From: an uncultured Bacteroidales bacterium
Lineage (GTDB): Bacteria > Bacteroidota > Bacteroidia > Bacteroidales > Paludibacteraceae
Assembly (NCBI GenBank): GCA_902798965.1
Contig: CADBYS010000022.1
Span: 20,652 to 84,651 of the forward strand
Direction of reading: 5' to 3'
DNA length: 64,000 nt
Shown one piece after another: positions 25,670 to 34,672 of this stretch (its first letter is position 1; the number at the start of each line of letters is the position of its first letter). A model generated the notes under the pieces. That model was not told the DNA's origin. It worked only from the letters and a program-made list of their open reading frames with translations, and made no database searches. Both the position numbers and the translations under genes were made by a program.

Positions 25670-26520
25670 ACGGTATCCATAAATGATTTTTGAACCTTAT
25701 TAAACATCATCAATCCCAGGATGAGCAGCACAAAGGTAAACAGCGTGCTATATCCGAGCCAGAGCCACGAGAACTGCCCCTGACCGAGCAGGGAGTACTT
25801 GATAGCCTCCATGACGGGTGTAACGGGGTTAAGCGACATGGCCAGGTGCAGCTTGGGGTTGGTAACCATACTGAGCGGATAAATCACCGGCGTGATGTAC
25901 ACCCACAGCGAGATGATCTTGGCGAGCATGATCTGCAGATCACGGTACTTGGTGGTCATGGACGAGAAGATCATACCAAAGCCCACGGACATGAATGCAA
26001 GCAGCAGAATCAGCACGGGGAAGAGCACGATCTGCCAATGTATAACCAGTTCCGTACCCGTAGCCACATAATAAATGTAGAACGCCGCAAAGATTGCCAG
26101 CTGGATGGCAAAAGACAACAGGTTGGTTGTCACTGCCACGAGCGGCATAATAATTCTGGGGAAATACACCTTGCCAAAGATCGCCGCGTTCGTCACAAAC
26201 GAGTTGGACGTAGCGCTAAGGCACGATGAGAAGTAGCCCCACACGGATATACCCAACAGGTAGAACAGTATAGGCGGCACTCCATCGGTAGGGATATTGG
26301 CAATACCTCCGAACACCGTGACATACACGATGACCGAGAGCACCGGCGTGATGATGAACCACAGCGGTCCGAGGATTGTCTGCTTGTACGCCGTACGGAA
26401 ATTACGGTCGACGAACAGCAAGAACATATCCCTGTAGCGCCACAGTTCCTGCCAATCGATGGTCAGCAGTTTGTCGCGGGGGGTGATTTGCAAATCCCAA
26501 TGTTGGTCGTCTTGTTGCAT
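25666..26520 (-). CDS. ABC-2 type polysaccharide export permease (Wzm-like), first copy
   Basis: 284 residues, six spans, clearly paralogous to the next gene (both have FGGIA/FGRIA NIPTD...P.LFYL, KVYFPR and a terminal FMDTV/FIDTI). Predicted inner-membrane half-channel for undecaprenyl-linked glycan export. The start lies 2 bp after the galE stop, and its own stop overlaps the following gene by 4 bp, so galE and both permeases form one operon. Confidence 0.9.
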   Translation of the reverse strand: MQQDDQHWDLQITPRDKLLTIDWQELWRYRDMFLLFVDRNFRTAYKQTILGPLWFIITPVLSVIVYVTVFGGIANIPTDGVPPILFYLLGISVWGYFSSCLSATSNSFVTNAAIFGKVYFPRIIMPLVAVTTNLLSFAIQLAIFAAFYIYYVATGTELVIHWQIVLFPVLILLLAFMSVGFGMIFSSMTTKYRDLQIMLAKIISLWVYITPVIYPLSMVTNPKLHLAMSLNPVTPVMEAIKYSLLGQGQFSWLWLGYSTLFTFVLLILGLMMFNKVQKSFMDTV

Positions 26521-26522
26521 AG

Positions 26523-27557
26523 TTATTTATTTTTTTCAGCCAAGTGACACTGCCATTTCCAAGCCGAAGCGAGGATATCGGCGGTCGGCGTTTCGGCTTT
26601 CCAGCCAAGTACCTCGTTGGCTTTCTTGGGGTTAGCCCACACCTGCTCGATATCTCCCTCACGTCGTCCGACGATCTTATACGGCAGCTGGACACCTGTC
26701 ACTTCAATGAATGTACGTACGATCTCGAGCACGCTCAATCCGCGCCCCGTACCGAGGTTGAAGACCTCCACCTGCTCTTTCGCTACGCCCTTGAGCATTC
26801 GTTCTACGGCCTTGACGTGCGCCTTAGCCAGATCAACGACATAGATATAGTCGCGGATACAACTGCCGTCAGGGGTGTTGTAATCATCGCCGAACACCTT
26901 CAGTTCCTTGCGCAAGCCGGCAGCGGTCTGCGTTACGAACGGCAGCAGGTTCTGCGGAACACCGTTTGGCAGCTCGCCGATGAGTGCCGACGGGTGCGCG
27001 CCGATGGGATTGAAATAGCGCAGCAGAATAGCGTGGAGGTTGGCGTCGGCATGTGCCTCGTCGCGGATGATCTCCTCGTTGATCTGCTTGGTGTTGCCAT
27101 AGGGCGACAGCGCTTTCTGGATAGGTGCATCCTCATCTACAGGTAGATGGTCAGCATCGGGTTGGCCATACACGGTGCACGACGAACTGAAGACGATATT
27201 ACGCACGTCATGCTGTTTCATTATATCGAGCAGCGTGATGAGCGAGCCGATATTGTTGCGGTAATAGAGCAGCGGTTTCTCGACGCTCTCGCCTACAGCC
27301 TTGCTGGCGGCAAAATGGATGACTGCCTCGATATCGGGATAGGTGGTAAACACCTTATCCATCGCATTGTAGTTGTTGCAGTCCACGTTCTCGAAAGCGG
27401 GGCGTTCGCCCACAATAGCCTCGATGCCATCCAGGACATCCACACTCGAGTTACTCAGGTTATCGACAATGGTTACCTTGTAGCCTTGTTGCATCAGTTC
27501 CACGGTTGTGTGCGAACCGATATAACCCATACCGCCGGTTACTAATATTCTTGCCAT
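26523..27557 (-). CDS. galE: UDP-glucose 4-epimerase
   Basis: Interconverts UDP-glucose and UDP-galactose. 344 residues: Rossmann NAD site GGMGYIGSHT (8-17), SSSCTVYG with the catalytic Ser/Thr region near 125, and the catalytic YGNTK (about 152-156). C-terminal substrate-binding segments (YFNPIGAHPS, NLGTGRGLSVLE) are also present. Gene order (nucleotidyltransferase, galE, two ABC-2 permeases) points to supply of galactose units for the exported glycan. A hairpin lies in the spacer upstream. Confidence 0.96.
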   Translation of the reverse strand: MARILVTGGMGYIGSHTTVELMQQGYKVTIVDNLSNSSVDVLDGIEAIVGERPAFENVDCNNYNAMDKVFTTYPDIEAVIHFAASKAVGESVEKPLLYYRNNIGSLITLLDIMKQHDVRNIVFSSSCTVYGQPDADHLPVDEDAPIQKALSPYGNTKQINEEIIRDEAHADANLHAILLRYFNPIGAHPSALIGELPNGVPQNLLPFVTQTAAGLRKELKVFGDDYNTPDGSCIRDYIYVVDLAKAHVKAVERMLKGVAKEQVEVFNLGTGRGLSVLEIVRTFIEVTGVQLPYKIVGRREGDIEQVWANPKKANEVLGWKAETPTADILASAWKWQCHLAEKNK

Positions 27558-27580
27558 AATTTCTATGATTTATCGGGTTA

Positions 27581-27600
27581 ATCAGCCAAGATTGGCTGAT
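27581..27600 (-). promoter_or_regulatory. Twin hairpin 1, between the nucleotidyltransferase gene and galE
   Basis: ATCAGCCA-AGAT-TGGCTGAT. It begins exactly 5 nt after the upstream stop codon. The same loop and position recur at 28522-28541 with a compensatory base-pair change. Confidence 0.7.
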
Positions 27601-27605
27601 ACATA

Positions 27606-28505
27606 TTAAAAGAGGGGACTCGGGTACACACCTGCATCCACGAGCGACTGAATCTTATCCACTACCATCTGGCGGTCGTCGGCGTAGGTAACGCCAAACC
27701 ACTTCGACGGTGTATCAAGCACCTCGCACGTAGCCTTGCCGGCCTTGATCAGGTCGTTAACCAAAGTAGGGATATAGAACTCCTTTTTCAGCTCTTGTCC
27801 GTATTGATGAACGAACTCGATGAATGCCTGCTCGGAATAGTCGAAATACTCGGGCGTGAATCCCCACATATTCATCGAAACGGGGGTGTTCTCCTCGAGC
27901 GGGTAATCCTTGTCATCCTCGGTAAAGACGATCTGTCCGTTCTTGCGCAAGATGTTCGTGCGCTCTACGACATCGGTCAGGCAATGGTTGGCGTCGGTTT
28001 GGCAAACACCACGGCTCACCGAACCGTTCTCGCTCAGGGTGTTGCATACACGGTAGCCCACCATGCAGTACTTGTTCTGCTTGCCCTCAACGCTTGTGAG
28101 GAAGTCAGCCAGCACCTTGAAGCTCTCCTTGCCATAGAAGTCGTCGGCATTGATCACGGCAAACGGTTCGTTGATCACTCCCTTGCCCATCAATACGGCG
28201 TGGTTGGTACCCCAAGGCTTGGTGCGCTCGGGATTGTAGGTGCAACCTGCGGGCACCTTATCCAGACTCTGGAAGCATACTTCGCACGGAACTTTGTCGG
28301 CATATTTGGCGATAACAACGCGGCGGAAATCCTCCTCGAAGTCCTTGCGGATTACAAACACAATCTTACCAAACCCTGCGCGCAGTGCATCGAACACCGA
28401 GTAATCCATGATGGTCTCACCGTTAGGTCCGAGACCATCGAGTTGCTTTAATCCTCCGTAACGGCTGCCCATGCCGGCAGCAAGAATAAATAATGTTGGT
28501 TTCAT
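27606..28505 (-). CDS. Sugar-phosphate nucleotidyltransferase
   Basis: 299 residues of the GT-A nucleotidyltransferase fold: LFILAAGMGSRYGGLKQ (5-21) is the nucleotide-binding start, and VINADDFYG (about 117-125) holds the metal-binding Asp. It resembles the UTP-glucose-1-phosphate uridylyltransferase group but lacks features that would fix the substrate. The place upstream of galE supports a role in making a UDP-sugar. Spacer hairpins lie on both sides. Confidence 0.85.
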   Translation of the reverse strand: MKPTLFILAAGMGSRYGGLKQLDGLGPNGETIMDYSVFDALRAGFGKIVFVIRKDFEEDFRRVVIAKYADKVPCEVCFQSLDKVPAGCTYNPERTKPWGTNHAVLMGKGVINEPFAVINADDFYGKESFKVLADFLTSVEGKQNKYCMVGYRVCNTLSENGSVSRGVCQTDANHCLTDVVERTNILRKNGQIVFTEDDKDYPLEENTPVSMNMWGFTPEYFDYSEQAFIEFVHQYGQELKKEFYIPTLVNDLIKAGKATCEVLDTPSKWFGVTYADDRQMVVDKIQSLVDAGVYPSPLF

Positions 28506-28521
28506 AACATATAGTATTTAT

Positions 28522-28541
28522 ATCCGCCAAGATTGGCGGAT
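28522..28541 (-). promoter_or_regulatory. Twin hairpin 2, between the YitT gene and the nucleotidyltransferase gene
   Basis: ATCCGCCA-AGAT-TGGCGGAT, 5 nt after the YitT stop. Compared with the hairpin at 27581, the fourth pair changed from A-T to C-G on both arms, which argues that the stem is selected. Confidence 0.7.
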
Positions 28542-28546
28542 GGTTA

Positions 28547-29650
28547 TTATTCGGATGTATCGATTACTATCTCGCCGTTCTCTTTGCGCTTGTGTTTGAG
28601 CCACTTGCCATACACCTCGCTGCAGTTGCCTGCTGTGATGAACGACTTGATCTTGTTGTTGCGGATGAACGCCATCAGGTTGGCGAACTCATCCTGGGTA
28701 AGCAGTGCCTGGATCTCCACCTTATCCGTGCCGCCGAATCCTCCGCGCACGTTATACAAGGTGCAACCGCGCACCAGTTCATATACGATGAAATGGCGGA
28801 TAAGTTCGTGCTCGGGACTGATGATACATACGCGTTTGCGTTTGGAGATGGATGCGGTGAAATAGTCGATAACCAGACCGTTGATCCACGTACCGATAAG
28901 ACCGATGACCACCATACGGAAGTCGTTGATCAAGAACGCCGAGCAGCAGATGATAGCTCCGCCTATACTTACGCTGGCACCTATATCGAAGTGCAGATAC
29001 TTGTTGATGATCTTAGCCAGGATATCCAAACCGCCCGTAGAGGCATTGATGTGGAACTCTATAGCCTGGCACATCGACAACAGGAACACGAAGCACACCA
29101 GGTCAAACCACACATCGCCCAAGCCTAAGCCCGCAGACATCACGGTATCCTTGACTTGCTCGAGCACCTCACCGGCACGGCTTAGCAGATACGGATTGCC
29201 GTTGGCATCCAGCACTGTTTCTCCGGCTTGCAGACGAGCCAGCACATCAGGATTGTCGATCACATGGTGGGTGAAGTTGGTATAAGGATATACCCTATCC
29301 CACACCTGCGTCAATGGACCGAGGATCATGGCTGTATAGACCGTCTTGGCACCGAATTCGTTGCCGATAAGCAAGAATGCCAACAGCAACAGGAACGCGT
29401 TGATGCCCATCACGAGGTACGAGAACGTGTCCGCACCGCCGCCAAGCAGGGTGCTGATGACGATACTTAGACCGGAGATAGTACCTACAATCAGGTGGGA
29501 TGGCATCAAGAAATAATACACGGCTGCTGCTCCCACTGCCATGCCCAGAGTCATGACGATCAGTTCGCGCCAGAACTTGCGCGTGTGCAAGGCGTGCATA
29601 AAGGCTTTGCCTTGTTCGATCCAATATTGTTTGGTAAAGTGTTCGTCCAT
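28547..29650 (-). CDS. YitT family membrane protein (DUF161/DUF2179)
   Basis: 367 residues, about six membrane segments in two internally similar halves, then a C-terminal soluble DUF2179 domain (GFGGTDKVEIQALLTQDEFANLMAFIRNNKIKSFI). An extra periplasmic or cytoplasmic loop of about 60 residues (YPYTNFTHHVIDNPDVLARLQAG) interrupts the first half. Function unknown in the family. The start at 29650 directly abuts a 14-bp repeat array. Confidence 0.88.
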   Translation of the reverse strand: MDEHFTKQYWIEQGKAFMHALHTRKFWRELIVMTLGMAVGAAAVYYFLMPSHLIVGTISGLSIVISTLLGGGADTFSYLVMGINAFLLLLAFLLIGNEFGAKTVYTAMILGPLTQVWDRVYPYTNFTHHVIDNPDVLARLQAGETVLDANGNPYLLSRAGEVLEQVKDTVMSAGLGLGDVWFDLVCFVFLLSMCQAIEFHINASTGGLDILAKIINKYLHFDIGASVSIGGAIICCSAFLINDFRMVVIGLIGTWINGLVIDYFTASISKRKRVCIISPEHELIRHFIVYELVRGCTLYNVRGGFGGTDKVEIQALLTQDEFANLMAFIRNNKIKSFITAGNCSEVYGKWLKHKRKENGEIVIDTSE

Positions 29651-29654
29651 GATA

Positions 29655-29752
29655 ACTACGTGTTAATGACTACGTGTTAATGACTGCGTGTTAGTGACTG
29701 CGTGTTAATGACTGCGTGTTAGTGACTGCGTGTTGGTGACTGCGTGTTGATG
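29655..29752. repeat. Seven 14-bp tandem repeats between lysC and yitT-like gene
   Basis: Units ACTRCGTGTTRRTG, seven copies (98 bp), occupy the whole spacer. They run 34 bp into the lysC coding region, where they encode its last residues NTQSPTRSH and its stop codon. Confidence 0.93.
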
Positions 29753-30987
29753 ACGAACTTGGCGGTTCGTCGGGTGAGCTGACTGAGCAATATGTTTCGT
29801 CCGCGTTGCTCGCGCTCGATAATGTCGGGTGTAGTGCCGCGGATGGTAAGCAGCTCCAGATGGGCGTTGTACGTTACGTTATAGTACTCCCCTAACATCT
29901 GTATAGCTTTCATCAGGCTACGCGACTCATCCACACACACGGAAACCGTAACGGCGGATGACTGGATGAGCGACACCTTGAGCTTGCATTGGCGCACTAC
30001 ATCGAAGATGCGAATCAGGCTATCCTCCAGCACGAAAGAGAAATCCTTGGCACGCATGGTGATCAGCACCTGATTCTTCCGCCAGATATACACGGGTACG
30101 TTCACGGGCTCCGTAGGAGCGTCCTTGATGATTGTTCCCGCTTCGCCGGGTGCGCCAAAAGGCTTCACGAACAGCGGTATATGCTTGTTCTCAAGAGGTC
30201 GAATCGTCTTGGGGTGTATGACCTGCGCACCGCTGTATGCCAACTCCACCGCCTCGCTGTAACAAAGCTCGGGGATGAGCACGGTGTGCTCCTCCAGCCG
30301 CGGATCGGCATTGAGTATACCCGGCACATCTTTCCAGATGGTTACGCTTTCGGCATTAAGATAGTTAGCTACAAGTGCAGCGGTGTAATCCGAGCCTTCG
30401 CGCCCCAAAGTAGTGCGATGCCCGCTTTGCATGCCGCCGATGAATCCTTGCGTAACGACTACGCGTGGCCGGTAGGGATCGTGCCAGGCATGTTGCACCT
30501 GTTGTGCGGAAGCTTGGTTGTTCACCACCGCCTCGCGGAATGTGCCGTCGGTGATGAGCAGTTCGGGCATATACCACAGCTTCGTCTTTACGCCTTCCTT
30601 GTTCATGAAAGCTGCGACAATAGCCGTGGATATGAGTTCGCCGATTGAAACGATCGTGTCGTACAAGTCATCGTAGGGCATGTTCGAGGCATTGCGATGT
30701 GCCATCACTGCGCCGAACATCTCATCGGCCATTATCTCGCTGATGTCCAGCCCTAAGTCCAGCGCGATCAATTCGTGATAAGCAAGCAGGGCTTTCCACT
30801 GTGCATCCACGCTTGGCTTGTCGCCCCGGATAATGGCATCCACTATGCTCTCCAAGGCGTTGGTGGTCTTGCCCATAGCCGATACGACTACAACCAAGTC
30901 GTCCGTCTGCTGACGAACGATGGACAGCAAGTTCCTAACACCTGCTGCATCCTTGACCGAAGCTCCGCCAAACTTGAAAACACGCAT
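29719..30987 (-). CDS. lysC: Aspartate kinase
   Basis: Phosphorylates aspartate in the lysine/threonine/methionine/diaminopimelate pathway. 422 residues: KFGGASVKDA (5-14) nucleotide site, TTLGREGSDYTAALVANYL (about 192-210) and WKDVPGILNADPRL. Regulatory ACT domains occupy the C-terminal 130 residues. Monofunctional (no homoserine dehydrogenase part). The last nine residues come from the 14-bp tandem array and are unlikely to be conserved. A heptamer array separates it from ribH downstream of... the upstream side (30991-31025). Confidence 0.94.
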   Translation of the reverse strand: MRVFKFGGASVKDAAGVRNLLSIVRQQTDDLVVVVSAMGKTTNALESIVDAIIRGDKPSVDAQWKALLAYHELIALDLGLDISEIMADEMFGAVMAHRNASNMPYDDLYDTIVSIGELISTAIVAAFMNKEGVKTKLWYMPELLITDGTFREAVVNNQASAQQVQHAWHDPYRPRVVVTQGFIGGMQSGHRTTLGREGSDYTAALVANYLNAESVTIWKDVPGILNADPRLEEHTVLIPELCYSEAVELAYSGAQVIHPKTIRPLENKHIPLFVKPFGAPGEAGTIIKDAPTEPVNVPVYIWRKNQVLITMRAKDFSFVLEDSLIRIFDVVRQCKLKVSLIQSSAVTVSVCVDESRSLMKAIQMLGEYYNVTYNAHLELLTIRGTTPDIIEREQRGRNILLSQLTRRTAKFVINTQSPTRSH

Positions 30988-30990
30988 AAC

Positions 30991-31025
30991 CTTTCGACTT
31001 TTGTCTTTTGTCTATTGTCTTTTGT
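30991..31025. repeat. Heptamer array between ribH and lysC
   Basis: CTTTCGA, CTTTTGT, CTTTTGT, CTATTGT, CTTTTGT: five units that fill the spacer from the ribH stop (31026) to the lysC start (30987). Confidence 0.9.
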
Positions 31026-31502
31026 CTATATGTTCGCCATCTGCATAGCGGTTATAGCGCCTTCCACGCCTTTGTTGCCAAGTTTGCCTCCCGCACGATC
31101 CAACGCTTGCTGCTTGTTGAGCGTAGTAAGCACGGAGAAGATAACCGGGCAATGTCCCTCGGCATTCAGCATAGTCACACCTTGCGTAACCGACTGACAT
31201 ACATAATCGAAATGCGGCGTGTCGCCTTGTATGACACAACCGATCACAATGATGGCGTGCGGTTTCTCGCGGTTCATCACCATGCGTGCGGCAAAGGTCA
31301 GTTCTACCGTGCCCGGCACATGGGTGAGCGATATGTTATCCTCATCCACGCCATGCTTGAGCAGCGTCTGACGCGCGCCATCCGCCAACGCGAAGGTAAT
31401 CTCGCTATTCCAGTCGGCTACTATAATTGCGTAGCGCTGATGTTTGAGGACATCAGCGCCCGGCAATTTAGTAGGATCATATTGACTTAAATCAATCGTC
31501 AT
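31026..31502 (-). CDS. ribH: 6,7-dimethyl-8-ribityllumazine synthase
   Basis: Penultimate enzyme of riboflavin synthesis, forming icosahedral or pentameric shells. 158 residues with ADWNSEITFALADGA (30-44), VPGTVELTFAA (62-72), GCVIQGDTPHFDYVC (about 87-101; the His is catalytic) and a C-terminal region RAGGKLGNKG. Its start overlaps the TPR gene stop by 1 bp, so it is coupled to that gene. Confidence 0.96.
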   Translation of the reverse strand: MTIDLSQYDPTKLPGADVLKHQRYAIIVADWNSEITFALADGARQTLLKHGVDEDNISLTHVPGTVELTFAARMVMNREKPHAIIVIGCVIQGDTPHFDYVCQSVTQGVTMLNAEGHCPVIFSVLTTLNKQQALDRAGGKLGNKGVEGAITAMQMANI

Positions 31503-32179
31503 TACTCAGCCAATGCAATGTACTTATCAATATCCTGAGCCTCTTGCGATTGCGGATAATTGGCCTTAAGCGACTCGAAAGCTTTCTTGGCAGATTGCTT
31601 TTTGTCCAGCTCCAGGTAAACCAAACCGGCTTTCTTGAGGCTCATCGGTGCGATGATCTCGTTGCCGCTCTTGGCAGCCGACTCAAAAGCCGAAACGGCT
31701 TTGTTGTACTCTTCCTGTTGAACATAAGCGTCACCAAGCAACTGATAAGCAGCCGGAGAGATGTTTACATCCTTAGCATCGAACTTTTTCAGATACGAAG
31801 CAGCCTCCTCATATTCGCCTAACTGATAGTGGCATATACCTGCATACAAAGCAGCCAGCTTGCCTTCCTGGAAGAAGGAGTACTTGTCGCTAATCTCAGC
31901 GAAACCAAGGCACTCGGCATCATCACCTTTCAGTGCTTTCTCGAAATCACCTTGTTGGAAATATACGACAGCTTTGGCGTTCTCGTTGCTTGCCTCAAGA
32001 TGTTTGGGCTTGATTACATACGAATTGAGCATAACCCAAGCAAATACGACAATCACTACGCCCAGAACTGTCCATTCCAAAGCATTCTGGTTAGCCTCAA
32101 TCCATTTACCTGCTGTTGAGAGTGTTTCTTGTACGTTTTCGAGGTTTTGATCCTCTTGTTTAAAATCTTTTTTTGCCAT
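31502..32179 (-). CDS. Membrane-anchored TPR protein
   Basis: 225 residues. A single N-terminal membrane segment (LEWTVLGVVIVVFAWVMLN, about 34-52) is followed by three or four tetratricopeptide repeats (AALYAGICHYQLGEYEEAASYLKKF, QLLGDAYVQQEEYNKAVSAFESAA, KAGLVYLELDKKQSAKKAFESL). It resembles the YfgM/BamD-like scaffold proteins of Bacteroidota. Probably faces the periplasm. First gene of a unit with ribH; good promoter upstream. Confidence 0.82.
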   Translation of the reverse strand: MAKKDFKQEDQNLENVQETLSTAGKWIEANQNALEWTVLGVVIVVFAWVMLNSYVIKPKHLEASNENAKAVVYFQQGDFEKALKGDDAECLGFAEISDKYSFFQEGKLAALYAGICHYQLGEYEEAASYLKKFDAKDVNISPAAYQLLGDAYVQQEEYNKAVSAFESAAKSGNEIIAPMSLKKAGLVYLELDKKQSAKKAFESLKANYPQSQEAQDIDKYIALAE

Positions 32180-32253
32180 AATATGTTGTTATTTTATATT
32201 CATTCGTGCCAATAAAGTACGCGCGCAAAGCGTACTTCTGCGGAATTAGCCTA

Positions 32254-32285
32254 CAAAGTTACAATTTTTTTTTGAAATTTGCAAA
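32254..32285 (-). promoter_or_regulatory. Promoter of the TPR-ribH unit
   Basis: Minus strand: -33 TTTG (32282-32285), 20-bp spacer, -7 TAACTTTG (32254-32261). Confidence 0.85.
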
Positions 32286-32321
32286 TTTTTCGCCAATATT
32301 CCGCAAAAAAATTGAATTCCG

Positions 32322-33482
32322 CTACGCGTTGTTTGCTCTAGATTCCAAAGTGTGCACTACCAAGTCGATGATGAATTGGCAAGTTTTGGGTTCGGAATTC
32401 TTTCGCTGGCTCTCGAGCATGGCCTCTCGGGCTTGCTTGTCGGTAGCCAGACGAATAGCTGCTTCGACCTGTTCAACCGGTCGTTTGGAGTAGAAGGACA
32501 TATTCCGCTCGTGACAGAACTCGGCATTTTCGGACTCGATACCCGGGATAGGAGCCGTATGGATCAGCGGTATATTCTTGATGATTGTTTCCGTGGTCGT
32601 TATGCCGCCGGGCTTGGACAGCACCACGTCGCAGGCATCCATGAGCAGCGACACCTGATCCGTATATCCGATAGGCACTACCCTGCTCTCCTTGGCAAAG
32701 TCGCGTTGTACGGTGTGCAGGTTGCGTTCGTTACGGCCGCACACGCACAGCACACGGTCGTTCTTGCCTATCCGCTTGATGAACTCACGCATCAAGCCGG
32801 ACATGTTGCCGAAGCCCATACTGCCGGACATTACAAGATACCAGTGCTCTTCCTTCTGGCGCAGCTTGATGCCCAGAATCTCCGCAATCTTCTTGCGCGC
32901 CTCGTCTTGCGGCTCGCGGTGGTTGAACTTCTCCACATCCACAGGTATACCGATGGGGAAGATATGATCGAACTTGAAGCCCTGACGCACGTAGAGAGGG
33001 ATCAGATCCTCGTGCGGGATAATGTAGTAATCCAGATCGGTATCGTTCAGGAAAGCATGCAAGGTGTAATCGGTCATCACGAAGAACGACGGGATACGCA
33101 ACTTGCCACGGCGCTTGACGGCTGTCAGCACTTCGGCAGCAAACAGATGGACAGAGATCACTGCATCGTAGTTGCCGGCTTTGATAAATTCGTAAATCTT
33201 ACGCCAATAGATGCTGTTGAGCAGGTAGATGGGCGACCGCTTGCCATGGTTCAGATGTTCGGAGACCCATTCGGCCAACGCATAGATCTTCGAAAACATG
33301 TTGTGTCCCTCCGTACTTTGCACGTAGGTTTTCGACACCTTGCGTGAAGCTTTCTCGCTGACTATGCCGATCAGGTCGCGCATATCCACTTCGATGCCCT
33401 GCTGTTGCATGGCAGCCAAGAGAGCCTTGCCGCTGGAGTTATGTCCTTCACCGGTATTGGCGGATAATATCAAGATCTTCAT
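32322..33482 (-). CDS. MGDG synthase / processive glycosyltransferase family (GT28)
   Basis: 386 residues. ILSANTGEGHNSSGKAL (4-20) is the membrane-lipid acceptor site of the monogalactosyldiacylglycerol synthase family. C-terminal GT-B donor-site elements include CGRNERN, GYTDQVSLLMDACDVVLSKPGGITTTE and ESENAEFCHE. It probably glycosylates diacylglycerol or a related lipid at the inner membrane. Overlaps the DUF4837 gene by 4 bp. Confidence 0.88.
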   Translation of the reverse strand: MKILILSANTGEGHNSSGKALLAAMQQQGIEVDMRDLIGIVSEKASRKVSKTYVQSTEGHNMFSKIYALAEWVSEHLNHGKRSPIYLLNSIYWRKIYEFIKAGNYDAVISVHLFAAEVLTAVKRRGKLRIPSFFVMTDYTLHAFLNDTDLDYYIIPHEDLIPLYVRQGFKFDHIFPIGIPVDVEKFNHREPQDEARKKIAEILGIKLRQKEEHWYLVMSGSMGFGNMSGLMREFIKRIGKNDRVLCVCGRNERNLHTVQRDFAKESRVVPIGYTDQVSLLMDACDVVLSKPGGITTTETIIKNIPLIHTAPIPGIESENAEFCHERNMSFYSKRPVEQVEAAIRLATDKQAREAMLESQRKNSEPKTCQFIIDLVVHTLESRANNA

Positions 33483-34600
33483 TTCTTCTCGTATTGTTGG
33501 GTACGTGAGTATAATATAGCCTCTGCTTGTCGCAGAGGATTACGTTTCTTTTGTCCCGGAGCGAACACAAACACTTCGGCAGTGACCACTCTGGCGTTCA
33601 CCGGATCAAGCCATGTATGGCTGACGTAAGGGCCACCCATAGCTTCTCCGCCGCGCATCTTCCATAGGCCTCGCACCTCAGCGGTATATGTGCTATCAAC
33701 AGTCAGCACACGCAGTTGCGGCGGGAACACTTTGTACTCCGTTCCCATGTACGTACCTTTCACTCCGGCAGAGATCAGCGGTGCCAGCACCTCATCGCGC
33801 TTGGCATTCAGGTAAGGCAGAGTGAACGTCTCGCTATCGGTGTACGGATAGCTGTACACAACCATATCGCGGCGCAACGAGCCTTTGTTGTTGCACAGCC
33901 ACAACACCTGCGTATTTGCCGTCAAGCCAAACGTGGAAACGGCTTCCAGCGTAGTGTCCATGAGCAACATGTAATCGTTGGGCACCAGCATATCGCACGC
34001 AAAATGCTTGTTCAAGCGGGCACGTATATCCTTATCCGTAGCGGCGCGATAGAAGCGCAGTTGACGCGTCATTTCCTGATTGACAAACCAATCGCGTATC
34101 TGCTCGCCGTTGTCCAGCCAATAGCGGAAGAACGCGTCCGACGAAGGTGTTTGCACATGGCACACGGCTTGCGGCGTTGACCACACTTCCCGTTGCAGTT
34201 TGACTTTCACTTGTGTATAACGTGCGCTATCCACGTCAACCCACAGAATGTTGCGCGTAGGCTTCAAGAGGTTATCGAACTGCGCAGGTGCAACCTGCAT
34301 CAGCTTGAAGTACGTCTCTTTCTGCGGCATACAAGGCATATCGGCGCCAAGCACCACACGCACCACATCGTACAGGCTGCTCACCTCCTCTATGTAACTG
34401 CTGCCGTCATTGGGTTGCAGATTCCTATCGGCCACAAGCTGACGCTGCTCCGCATTGAGCGGGCTGTTCTGCATCACAACCAGACATTCGTATATCGAAC
34501 CGGTAGCCGATCCCAGCGTCCTTCCGCCTTTTCCGCCACAACTGCTCAACGCGAGTGTCAGTATTACACTGATTACTATGCCTTTTATTATGTGTTTCAT
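33479..34600 (-). CDS. DUF4837 family lipoprotein
   Basis: 373 residues with a lipoprotein signal (lipobox ALSSC near residue 21). The mature part matches the DUF4837 family of Bacteroidota: GSIYECLVVMQNSPL, ARYTQVKVKLQREVWS and a C-terminal RGLWKMRGGEAMGGPYVSH. Function unknown; expected on the periplasmic side of a membrane. Forms a coupled pair with the GT28 gene. Three 11-bp repeats lie upstream. Confidence 0.85.
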   Translation of the reverse strand: MKHIIKGIVISVILTLALSSCGGKGGRTLGSATGSIYECLVVMQNSPLNAEQRQLVADRNLQPNDGSSYIEEVSSLYDVVRVVLGADMPCMPQKETYFKLMQVAPAQFDNLLKPTRNILWVDVDSARYTQVKVKLQREVWSTPQAVCHVQTPSSDAFFRYWLDNGEQIRDWFVNQEMTRQLRFYRAATDKDIRARLNKHFACDMLVPNDYMLLMDTTLEAVSTFGLTANTQVLWLCNNKGSLRRDMVVYSYPYTDSETFTLPYLNAKRDEVLAPLISAGVKGTYMGTEYKVFPPQLRVLTVDSTYTAEVRGLWKMRGGEAMGGPYVSHTWLDPVNARVVTAEVFVFAPGQKKRNPLRQAEAILYSRTQQYEKK

Positions 34601-34617
34601 CCTTCCATTATTAGGCT

Positions 34618-34650
34618 ATTAACACGCGATTAACATGTGATTAACACGCG
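34618..34650. repeat. Three 11-bp repeats upstream of the DUF4837 gene
   Basis: ATTAACACGCG, ATTAACATGTG, ATTAACACGCG. The word ATTAACACGC also occurs, on the other strand, within the 14-bp array at 29655. Confidence 0.82.
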
Positions 34651-34672
34651 ATTCAATCTATGTGCGGCACAA

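Noticed and set aside
31026-32253. An FMN riboswitch for ribH
   Set aside because: ribH overlaps the upstream TPR gene and the leader before that gene is short, with only a promoter visible.
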